A stretch of 64,000 nucleotides of DNA from CAZKJL01 sp964553135. GTDB taxonomy: Bacteria; Patescibacteriota; Gracilibacteria; Peribacterales; Peribacteraceae. The stretch covers positions 620,001 to 684,000 of the forward strand of contig CAZKJL010000001.1 of assembly GCA_964553135.1 (NCBI GenBank). Direction: 5' to 3'. The notes below the pieces were generated by a model, which did no database searches, had not been told where the DNA came from, and worked only from the letters and a program-made list of their open reading frames with translations. Positions within the stretch are counted from its first letter, which is position 1; every line of letters begins with the position of its first letter. Positions 56,902-64,000 of this stretch are shown here, piece after piece. The translations under genes and the position numbers were made by a program.

Positions 56902-57315
56902 ATGAAGACTCTCTACCTCCTCCCGGCAGAAGAGAAGCTCCTCGCCGCCCTCCCGGGCAGTATCACGGCCGGTTGGACCGTGGAGAAGGAGACGGCAGTC
57001 ATAATCGAAACGGCAGATGAATTGAAGTTGCGATACCGAATCGCAAATTTTACGGATCCGAATGTGAAAGCTTTGGCCGAGTCGATGAAGGGTGCAGCAT
57101 CCTCTGCCGAGATTGAAAAAATCCTCCAGACTTTTGATATGCAAAAGTTGCCACAAGATCAATTGGCGGAACTCTTCTTTACCCTGGGTACCAAGGTTAC
57201 GGGATGGATGATCACGTACGTTTTAAGCAAAGCAAAGGATCAGGAGGATATGGAAGGGGCTGCGGGACTGACACTGATTCGACACATGCTTATTGAAGCA
57301 AATACCCTCGCTTAA
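56902..57315 (+). CDS. hypothetical helical protein
   Basis: This 137-residue protein (MKTLYLLPAEEKLLAALP...) is soluble, acidic and helical with no cysteine. I do not recognise it. TATACT (56888-56893) ends eight bases before the ATG. It is the first of three genes on the same strand (gaps of 3 and 44 bases) that appear visibly richer in A and T than their neighbours; base composition was not computed. Confidence 0.65.
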   Translation: MKTLYLLPAEEKLLAALPGSITAGWTVEKETAVIIETADELKLRYRIANFTDPNVKALAESMKGAASSAEIEKILQTFDMQKLPQDQLAELFFTLGTKVTGWMITYVLSKAKDQEDMEGAAGLTLIRHMLIEANTLA

Positions 57316-57318
57316 TTT

Positions 57319-58095
57319 ATGGTTGCTGAAAGAGATTCATCGGCAAAAACGGTGTCTGCGACTGATCGTGCACTCAACGGTTGGCTTTTCAGAGACAGGA
57401 AGGAATTGGAAAATCGTTTTGGCCTGCAGATGGAGAGGATTTCCGAGCTTTCAAAGACGGATAAGGGAAAGCAGGAACTTTTACAGCGGATGAAGAAAGC
57501 GGATCCGTCTTTGAATGGAGATATCGATAAGGCACTTGCACAGGTGGATACGAATATTCGGCAGCTCGAAAAGAAGGAAAGCTTTCTCAAGAAAATGCTG
57601 ATGATGCCGGTTCGTGCAGTGAAGGCAGTCGGTCGTACGATGTGGAGACATAAAGTTTTGTCCGCAGTCGCAATCATTGCGGGCATCATTGCGCTTTTGT
57701 ACTTCACTCCCACATTGGCACCGGCGGCAGGTGAATATGGTCGTAGGCTTATCGAAGCATTTAAGACGCAGTTGGCCAAGCTCAAGATGCCTACACCACA
57801 AACTGCCGTTGAATCTGCGGGCAAGTCGGGCATTACCGGTGGACCGGTAAGTCCGTCTGTTGCGAGGGCTGCCGCCGCTGCAGCCGAGAGCCCCGGTGAA
57901 ATGGCTGCCGGTACACAAACTCTTCTCGAGGCAGCAAAGGATTCCAGCATTGCTCCTACTCAACTCGAAAAGATTACGAAGAGCGCCGGTGAAATCTTTA
58001 ACTCTGCCATTAAGGCTGCTCCAAAGAGTGCCCCCCTACCCACCCCCGTGATTCCTCAGAACGAGTTTCAGGGTATCCTTGAAACTTTCCAGTAG
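57319..58095 (+). CDS. hypothetical coiled-coil membrane protein
   Basis: The 258-residue protein has an N-terminal helical part (about residues 20-100) with coiled-coil character, one hydrophobic helix (about residues 115-135, VLSAVAIIAGIIALLYF) and a long Ala/Ser/Pro-rich tail with repeated KSAGE-like segments. The family is unknown. It starts three bases after the stop of the gene upstream, so they share a message. It may anchor the next, giant protein. Confidence 0.65.
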   Translation: MVAERDSSAKTVSATDRALNGWLFRDRKELENRFGLQMERISELSKTDKGKQELLQRMKKADPSLNGDIDKALAQVDTNIRQLEKKESFLKKMLMMPVRAVKAVGRTMWRHKVLSAVAIIAGIIALLYFTPTLAPAAGEYGRRLIEAFKTQLAKLKMPTPQTAVESAGKSGITGGPVSPSVARAAAAAAESPGEMAAGTQTLLEAAKDSSIAPTQLEKITKSAGEIFNSAIKAAPKSAPLPTPVIPQNEFQGILETFQ

Positions 58096-58139
58096 AGAGA
58101 TTTTGTGCTATAATATGAGGATTACTTTCTCTCCTCATC

Positions 58140-61100
58140 ATGCCGCCGGAATCAGAAAAAAAATCACCGGACGTCGCCTCTCCAAGAAAGCCCGGTGAAG
58201 TCGCGGTTAACAAGGATAGATTGCAGGAGAGTGTGCAATCGACATTGAGCCAGAGGCTCGTTTTTGACATTGGTCCGGAAGACTCTCTTGCGTATCAGCA
58301 TGCGGCAAAGGCGGTAGAGGTGTTTATGAAGCGAGGTCAGGATGCTGCACGCTCAGCTGAAGACGAATTGGCGAGACAAGAGCGATTGCCGGACACGGAC
58401 AAAAGAAAAATTACACCGAAGGAACGTCAGAGATATGAAGATTTGATTACCGAGGTCGAAACATGGTCTCTGACCCTGCCCGCTCTTTTGAAACAGGCAC
58501 GTATCGTTCAATACGATCCAGAGGTTCAATCTCGTCTCAATGAGATGTTTACTCTTATTGCGGAGCGCGAAGACTTCATCAACCAATTGGAGGTCACACG
58601 ATTTATCATTCTTAAAAACAGTTCACTGAATGACTTCTCTCCGCGTGATGAGAGGGTTCCGATCGAGTTTTATCGTCTCGCAGCAATAGCGACCGTCGGT
58701 TGGATGCTTCGTCAAAAAATGGATTTTCATCCATGGCTTCTCGAGCGCGACGGCCTTGGGCGCCTTGAGCATAAGGCTGAAAAAGACACGTTTACCGATC
58801 GCCTGAAGACTTTCGTGGCCCTGGAAGCAGAAGGTGGCTGGGAGGTGGATAAGGCTCAGGGGCTTGGCGAATTTATTCTTGGCAAATGGCCGAAGTTGAA
58901 AAATGACAAAAACAATGATGAGGCATTTGCAAATTTCTTTTTGCAAAAGAGAGTGAAGGTAAATGGTGTTTTGGAAACAAACCCGAAGCGACAACTTAAA
59001 CCCAAGGATACCGTAACGGTCATTACCGTTTTTGAGCGAAAAACAGAGGCGGCAGGTGCCGGCATTGAGGGGGCACGCAAGCAGGCCGATGATACTTTCA
59101 ACAGGGAAAAGGCGGAGCGTGTAACACAAGGCTTTCCGGGCGTACAGAATTTGGCATATCCGTCCGAAGGCCCTATTGGCATTTGGAAAAAGCTGCTTTT
59201 CGAATACGGAGGCCCGAAGGAAAAAAAGAGATATGCCAGGCAATTCGGTGAAAGCATCAAGGATTTTCAGAAGGATTTTTTGGAGCGGGGAGCTTTGGAA
59301 GATTTCAGGAAAACGGCACTTGAAGAAAAGGATCGAGTCATCAAAGACAATGATCGAGCCCGTTTTTTGATTGATACGGTGCTCTTTATGCGAAAGCTCT
59401 TGGGTGAATCCGGAGAGCAGATCGGAGACACTGCAAAAAACGCATTTACGACTTCGGATGAGGAGTTCAACCAGGTATTCAACTCAGTCATGGAAAAACT
59501 GACGAAAGAATTCGACGGTATTACAACCGATGAGAATAAAAGAGTTTGCGCAGAACTTGCTGCCGAACTTGCAAAGATTGAGAAGGGTGAAGATGTCGAC
59601 ATGAAACATGTTGCTGACCTTGCCGATCAATATGGAAAAATTTACTCCAAAACAGGCTCGATGCTTACGGCTTTCCAGGCCTGGCAGATCAGGGAAAACG
59701 TTGGTCGTGTCGGAGGAACCGGTCGTGCGAATAACCTTGATCTGGTTACGCGTTCGGACAATAAGTCCACGTTCCAAAGTCTCCGTTCATTGGCTCCCTA
59801 TGGTGTTTTTCAGCCCCGTAGCTACAGAGATGAGCAGGGGCGCATCATTCTCCTCCAAACTCCTCCCACGCCTGAGAATTCCGACCTTATGAGAAATTTG
59901 AAGGAAAGTGGAAAGCTCGCACTTTCGTTGGATGCCGTGATTGGTACGGGCATTTTGTACGGTTGGGCGGTAAAGAAGCCGATTCTTGGTTTTCTACTCA
60001 GCCGTTGGTATATCAAGTTCCCTGCTGTGATCGGGGTCCCCGTAGCGGCTGCGGAGCTCAGCATTGCCGGAGCCAAAGGACTTGCTCTGAATAAAGTCAA
60101 AATGGATGCAGTTGAGCGCATGGAGCGTACTCTTGTGAAGCTTGGTGCAGTCGAGGGTAAACCGCTTTTGCCTCCCGAGATGGCGAAAAATGAAGCGATT
60201 CAGCTCTATAAGGAAATGTTTATCATTCTTTCGGCTGCAGAGGACAAGGATGGAAGAGAGGTCGATCATGATTTGTCGATGGAGGCTCACGTTTTCGTGA
60301 ATCAATTGATGATGGGAATCGGATACCCGCCGTATCACGAGCTTTCAACCCCTCTGGTTCCCGATTCCGAGAAGCTGTCTCCCGAATCAAGGAACTATGT
60401 CAGGACGAAAGTGAATGATCGCAAGGGTGTCGATGCAGCGACCCGAAAAAAATTGAGCGACTTGAGTTCCTCCGTTGAGGGAGGAAGGGTTGACGATCGG
60501 ACCGGGCAGGTGGAAAAGGCTCCTGATCCGGTTGAAGTTCTGCTTTCCGGCAAGTATCCCGAGGGAATCATCGATGGATGGTTTTCGGGTGAGAAAGAAG
60601 TGAATATCATGAAGAAGCATCTGAATACCGCTGCGCACGATGCTTTCTTTGAGAAAAAGGGCGGGAAAATGGAGCAAGCATTGGAAGCATTGGCAAAGCG
60701 AGAGAATCTTCCTGTAAAGGAAGCCGTTTATAAGGCTGCGGGATCAGCATGGCTGCACTGGCGTCGGATGGACTCACTTTCCGCACATTTTGCAAAATCG
60801 AGATTCCAGTTTGACCTTCGCAATGAAATTCCAAAGAACAGAATGCACAGTCCGGGAAAAATGTTTACGGAAACCGCTTTTTCAAGGGACATGGTGGAAA
60901 AAAATATGGCGGCGGATTTTAAGAGCTATACGCCCATTGAAATCATGGCGATTTCTCGCTTCCTTGAAGCAAATCCTCCGACGAATGATGAAATTCTTCA
61001 ATACTGGCTGCTGCAATCCCGGCCGTCTTTTGATTTCATGAGTAGCACCGATGAAGTCATCAATAGAAACTTCGGCAAGCCTGAAAATCGAACCGGAATG

Positions 61101-61469
61101 GGTGAAAATTATCTCAAAGATTGGGCTTACATCATGGGCTATATGAAGCATATTGAGCTCGATGATGCGATGGCGGCAAAGAGCCCTGAGCTTTTTCGGC
61201 AACAAAGGGGAAAGGAGTATTTTGAGGAAATTGGTATGGCGAATAAGGGTTCGTATTATCAGATTCAATACGGTTGGATCTTCAACAAGTACTTGTATGC
61301 CAAGTTCGATGAGGGAAAGTGGAAGGTATCCTTCGGAAGCTATAGCGGTCCGTACGAGGCCGCGGAGGATTTCGGCACCATTTCGGTCAATACCGATGCC
61401 GCAACGAACAGCTACAACGCCATCGTGGAGAAGCTCGCAAAGATCAACAAAGATCAAAAGGACGAGTAA
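58140..61469 (+). CDS. giant hypothetical protein with a hydrophobic hairpin
   Basis: I do not recognise this 1109-residue protein. Most is charged, helical and Lys/Glu-rich. About residues 605-650 hold two hydrophobic segments (LALSLDAVIGTGILYGWAV and FPAVIGVPVAAAELSI), so it is probably membrane-associated. TATAAT (about 58109) and a leader of about 20 bases precede it. In length and style it recalls the 1143-residue protein at 28685, but I see no shared motif and no HExxH. It could be a structural or contact protein. Confidence 0.65.
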   Translation: MPPESEKKSPDVASPRKPGEVAVNKDRLQESVQSTLSQRLVFDIGPEDSLAYQHAAKAVEVFMKRGQDAARSAEDELARQERLPDTDKRKITPKERQRYEDLITEVETWSLTLPALLKQARIVQYDPEVQSRLNEMFTLIAEREDFINQLEVTRFIILKNSSLNDFSPRDERVPIEFYRLAAIATVGWMLRQKMDFHPWLLERDGLGRLEHKAEKDTFTDRLKTFVALEAEGGWEVDKAQGLGEFILGKWPKLKNDKNNDEAFANFFLQKRVKVNGVLETNPKRQLKPKDTVTVITVFERKTEAAGAGIEGARKQADDTFNREKAERVTQGFPGVQNLAYPSEGPIGIWKKLLFEYGGPKEKKRYARQFGESIKDFQKDFLERGALEDFRKTALEEKDRVIKDNDRARFLIDTVLFMRKLLGESGEQIGDTAKNAFTTSDEEFNQVFNSVMEKLTKEFDGITTDENKRVCAELAAELAKIEKGEDVDMKHVADLADQYGKIYSKTGSMLTAFQAWQIRENVGRVGGTGRANNLDLVTRSDNKSTFQSLRSLAPYGVFQPRSYRDEQGRIILLQTPPTPENSDLMRNLKESGKLALSLDAVIGTGILYGWAVKKPILGFLLSRWYIKFPAVIGVPVAAAELSIAGAKGLALNKVKMDAVERMERTLVKLGAVEGKPLLPPEMAKNEAIQLYKEMFIILSAAEDKDGREVDHDLSMEAHVFVNQLMMGIGYPPYHELSTPLVPDSEKLSPESRNYVRTKVNDRKGVDAATRKKLSDLSSSVEGGRVDDRTGQVEKAPDPVEVLLSGKYPEGIIDGWFSGEKEVNIMKKHLNTAAHDAFFEKKGGKMEQALEALAKRENLPVKEAVYKAAGSAWLHWRRMDSLSAHFAKSRFQFDLRNEIPKNRMHSPGKMFTETAFSRDMVEKNMAADFKSYTPIEIMAISRFLEANPPTNDEILQYWLLQSRPSFDFMSSTDEVINRNFGKPENRTGMGENYLKDWAYIMGYMKHIELDDAMAAKSPELFRQQRGKEYFEEIGMANKGSYYQIQYGWIFNKYLYAKFDEGKWKVSFGSYSGPYEAAEDFGTISVNTDAATNSYNAIVEKLAKINKDQKDE

Positions 61470-61537
61470 GCCGTCGGAAGGACATTCCAGGGGCGGCCGG
61501 GCTAGTGTTTTTGCGCCTTTTTGCCTAGGATATGCGG

Positions 61538-61583
61538 GTCCTTCGACTCGTCCATTTGCTGCGGACTTGTCTCAGGATAAACC
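61538..61583 (+). repeat. CTTCGACTC...CTCAGGATAAACC element before lepA
   Basis: GTCCTTCGACTCG ... TCTCAGGATAAACC matches the widespread repeat family also seen at 47330. It lies between a possible TAGGAT -10 box (about 61526) and the lepA ATG and so would be transcribed in its leader. Confidence 0.6.
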
Positions 61584-61585
61584 AT

Positions 61586-63415
61586 ATGGAGCGCCGCAAT
61601 TTCTGCATCATCGCCCACATCGATCACGGCAAGTCGACCTTGTCCGATCGCATGATGGAAGTGACGCACACGCTGCAGAAGCGTGAGATGAAAGAACAGA
61701 CCTTGGACATGCTCGATTTGGAGCGCGAGCGCGGCATCACCATCAAGCTGACGCCCGTGCGCATGAAGTACAAAGACACCGAACTCAACCTCATCGATAC
61801 GCCCGGACACACCGACTTCCGCTACGAAGTGAGCCGAAGCTTGGCCGCCTGCGAAGGCGCCATCTTGCTCGTGGACGCGTCGCAGGGAATTCAGGCCCAG
61901 ACCCTCGCCGTGCTCTACATGGCCATGGAGCACAACCTCGTCATCATTCCCGTTCTCAATAAAATCGATCTGCCCGCCGCGGATCCCGAACGCGTCAGCA
62001 ACGAAGTCGTCAAAATGATCGGCTGCAAGAAAGAGGACATCCTCAAAATCTCGGCCAAAGAGGGGACGGGCGTGCCCGACGTGCTCGACGCAGTCATCAA
62101 CCGGATTCCGGCTCCCAAGGACTCCGTGAGCGACCAGGGCGCCATGGCGCACATCTCGCGCGCACTCATCTTCGACGCCGTCATGGACGAGTACCGAGGT
62201 GCGGTGACCTACGTCCGTGTCATGGAAGGGGAATTCAAGAAAGGCATGAAGACGCGCTTGCTCGGTTCCAAGGTTGACTTCGAAGTTCTCGACGTCGGCT
62301 ACTTCGCGCCCAAGTACGTCTCGGACGCCACGCTCGTTGCGGGACAAATCGGGTACATCGTGACGGGACTCAAGAACGTCGCCGAGGCGCGCGTGGGTGA
62401 CACCATCGCATCCTCACCCGAGGCGCAGATTCTTCCCGGATACAAAACCGTGCAGCCGATGGTGTTCGCCGGACTCTACCCGTCGCAGTCGGACGAGTAC
62501 CCCAAGCTCCGCGACTCGCTCGAAAAGCTCTCGCTCAACGACGCGGCCATCGAAATCGCCTACGAGCACAACACGGCTCTGGGAAACGGTTTCCGCTGCG
62601 GATTCCTCGGGCTCCTGCACATGGACATCATCCAGGAGCGTTTGGAACGCGAGTACGACTGTGATCTCATCATCACGGCTCCGAGCGTGCTCTACGAAGT
62701 GGAACTCAAGGCCGCGCGCCCCGCTTCGGTCGTGCGCGCCAGTCTCCTCAGAATCGACGATCCGAGCGTTGCGCTCATCAGCAACCCGGCCGAAATGCCG
62801 GATCCCACGTACATCGAACAAATCCGCGAGCCCTGGGTGCGCCTCGAAATCGTGTGTCGTCGTCAGGACGTCGGTCCCGCCATGCAGCTCGTGCAGGAAC
62901 GCCGCGGCATCTATTTGTCCCTGGAGTACATCGATGACGACCGCGCGCTCATGCACTTCGAAGTGCCGCTGGCATCCATCGTTTTGGACTTCTTCGACAA
63001 GCTCAAATCCGCCAGTTCCGGGTACGCCTCACTGAGCTACGAGCACCTCGGGTACCGCCCCGGCGATCTCGTCAAAATGGACATTCTTCTTCTCGGCGAA
63101 CCGGCCGATGCGCTCAGCGTCATCGTTCACCGCACCGAATCGCGCGATGCGGGACTGAAGATCTGCAAACAGCTCAAAGAAGTCATTCCCAAGGCGCAGT
63201 TCCAAATCACCATTCAGGCGGCCATCGGCGGCAAAATCATCGCGCGCGAGGACATCGGCGCCATGCGCAAGGACGTCACGGGTTACCTCTACGGCGGAGA
63301 CCGCAGCCGCAAAGACAAGCTGCTCGACAAGCAGAAGCGCGGCAAAAAGCGCATGAAGCAAATGGGCAAGGTCAATCTCAGTCAGGATGCTTTCCTTGCC
63401 GTTCTTAAACGATAG
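61586..63415 (+). CDS. lepA: elongation factor 4
   Basis: The 609-residue GTPase has CIIAHIDHGKSTLSDRMM (G1), LDLERERGITIKLTPVRM (G2 region), LIDTPGHTDF (G3), NKIDLP (G4), then domains II, III and the LepA-specific C-terminal part with DRSRKDKLLDKQKRGKKRMK. EF4 binds the ribosome and affects back-translocation or biogenesis. The ATG is directly behind the repeat element; AGGATAAACCAT could serve as a weak ribosome site. It ends in a 7-mer array hairpin. Confidence 0.97.
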   Translation: MERRNFCIIAHIDHGKSTLSDRMMEVTHTLQKREMKEQTLDMLDLERERGITIKLTPVRMKYKDTELNLIDTPGHTDFRYEVSRSLAACEGAILLVDASQGIQAQTLAVLYMAMEHNLVIIPVLNKIDLPAADPERVSNEVVKMIGCKKEDILKISAKEGTGVPDVLDAVINRIPAPKDSVSDQGAMAHISRALIFDAVMDEYRGAVTYVRVMEGEFKKGMKTRLLGSKVDFEVLDVGYFAPKYVSDATLVAGQIGYIVTGLKNVAEARVGDTIASSPEAQILPGYKTVQPMVFAGLYPSQSDEYPKLRDSLEKLSLNDAAIEIAYEHNTALGNGFRCGFLGLLHMDIIQERLEREYDCDLIITAPSVLYEVELKAARPASVVRASLLRIDDPSVALISNPAEMPDPTYIEQIREPWVRLEIVCRRQDVGPAMQLVQERRGIYLSLEYIDDDRALMHFEVPLASIVLDFFDKLKSASSGYASLSYEHLGYRPGDLVKMDILLLGEPADALSVIVHRTESRDAGLKICKQLKEVIPKAQFQITIQAAIGGKIIAREDIGAMRKDVTGYLYGGDRSRKDKLLDKQKRGKKRMKQMGKVNLSQDAFLAVLKR

Positions 63416-63420
63416 AAAAA

Positions 63421-63494
63421 AGTGAACAATGAAAAGTGAAGAGCGAAAAATAGTGGAGACTTTTCACCTTTAACTTTTCGCTTCTCTCTTCGCC
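63421..63494. repeat. palindromic 7-mer array after lepA
   Basis: Left arm AGTGAAC, AATGAAA, AGTGAAG, AGCGAAA and AATAGTG in register; the right arm is the reverse complement of AAGAGAG, AAGCGAA, AAGTTAA and AGGTGAA. It lies exactly between two convergent genes and may terminate both. Confidence 0.85.
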
Positions 63495-64000
63495 CTACTC
63501 CTCGTCTTTCGGCGATGCGTCGTCGCGGAGCTTTTGGAAGTGCCGTTCCATGACATCCATGTGCGGCTCGATGATGTCCTGCAAAATTTTGATGGTGAGC
63601 GGCTGCAGAGCCTCGTACTCCACCGGGCGGTTCAGGCCATCGAAGAAATCCACGAGGATGAACGTCGTGAGCTGCAGCACGGATCCGTCGATATTGCTCT
63701 CGTCGACCATGAGGTGGCTCAGGATTTTCACGGTGTCCACGGACATCACGAGTTCAAGGCGCGACGACCACAGAATCAACTTCTCCTGAATCTCCGGCGG
63801 AAGCTTGTCTTTGCCGCCGAGGGACAGACTCTTCATGTCGGGCTTCTGAATGACCATCTTTTGCTCCGCAATGTACTCCTCCACGGCTTCCAGAGCGCCT
63901 TGGTGAATCAGCGACAGGAGAGCCAGGATGAAGATGGACGGACAGTCGCGAGCGGCGAGTCTGGAGATGAGCTGGAACAAGTGCGCATATTTGTCATCGT
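63495..64000 (-). CDS. conserved hypothetical protein (5' end outside the window)
   Basis: The frame runs off the window end, so the start is not seen; the first in-window start-like codon is a TTG at 63980. About 168 residues are visible: helical, soluble, with LAARDCPSIFILALLSLIHQG, repeated hydrophobic-helical segments and an acidic tail (DDASPKDEE). I do not recognise it. Confidence 0.65.
   Translation of the reverse strand, partial: DDKYAHLFQLISRLAARDCPSIFILALLSLIHQGALEAVEEYIAEQKMVIQKPDMKSLSLGGKDKLPPEIQEKLILWSSRLELVMSVDTVKILSHLMVDESNIDGSVLQLTTFILVDFFDGLNRPVEYEALQPLTIKILQDIIEPHMDVMERHFQKLRDDASPKDEE

Noticed and set aside
1..64000. CRISPR array
   Set aside because: The short-period arrays have no spacers or 25-40 bp repeats, and no cas gene is present.
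1..64000. Recoded UGA (Gracilibacteria code)
   Set aside because: TGA stops are used at normal gene ends, such as the ATGA overlap at 17525, and no gene needs UGA read-through.

Overview
The window looks like a chromosomal segment of a Candidate Phyla Radiation (Patescibacteria) bacterium. My best guess is a Peregrinibacteria/Peribacteria-like lineage. The reasons are short, tightly packed genes; many small membrane proteins of unknown function; a TrbC/VirB2-like pilin plus a VirB6/TrbL-like protein without a full conjugation locus; very large lineage-specific proteins; and a moderately high GC content. UGA works as a stop codon (for example in the ATGA overlap at 17525-17528), which argues against Gracilibacteria and Absconditabacteria. 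The taxonomy is inference; no rRNA gene is present to settle it.

Layout. 1-6 kb: 3' end of an archaeal-type PEP carboxylase, grpE, a murL-murD pair (the L-Glu epimerase route to D-Glu in peptidoglycan), a methyltransferase and tRNA-Leu. 6-14 kb: a pyrophosphate-type phosphofructokinase, a periplasmic-binding-fold protein without signal peptide, trxB, a DMT transporter, bL33, a Nudix hydrolase, recF and ruvC (convergent, overlapping) and a secreted or anchored protein. 14-25 kb: tRNA-Ile, a YdjC deacetylase, prs, an HTTM protein, a PRC-barrel protein, a T4SS-type pilin, truB, tRNA-Lys, a Sel1 lipoprotein, an Asp-rich miniprotein, a truncated glycogen-synthase-like protein and a 5'-3' exonuclease. 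25-37 kb: ftsA-ftsZ, dut, a 1143-residue putative metallopeptidase, comF, tRNA-Val, rseP and dnaA. 37-51 kb: thrS behind a Thr-rich leader peptide and terminator, LysE, an Lgt-like protein, an LPASG-tailed protein beside a C39-like peptidase, eno, tRNA-Pro, a DHH phosphoesterase and infB. 51-64 kb: a VirB6-like protein and partner, a winged-helix regulator, rplS, a pyruvyl transferase, a three-gene unit ending in a 1109-residue protein, and lepA.

Three genome-wide habits stand out. First, most promoters place the -10 hexamer only 5-10 bases before the start codon and almost no gene has a Shine-Dalgarno sequence, so leaderless transcription seems to be the rule. Second, short tandem arrays of purine-rich 7-, 8- or 9-mers occur throughout, both between genes (often with a matching inverted arm, forming long hairpins) and inside murD, comF and the pyruvyl transferase gene. 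Third, tRNA-Ile, tRNA-Lys and tRNA-Pro are each preceded by a 90-96 bp element that starts with a copy of the 5' part of the same tRNA and can close into a roughly 62-nt tRNA-like fold. The clearest regulatory find is the thrS leader (37366-37487): a 17-residue peptide with eight Thr codons, a competing antiterminator and an intrinsic terminator.
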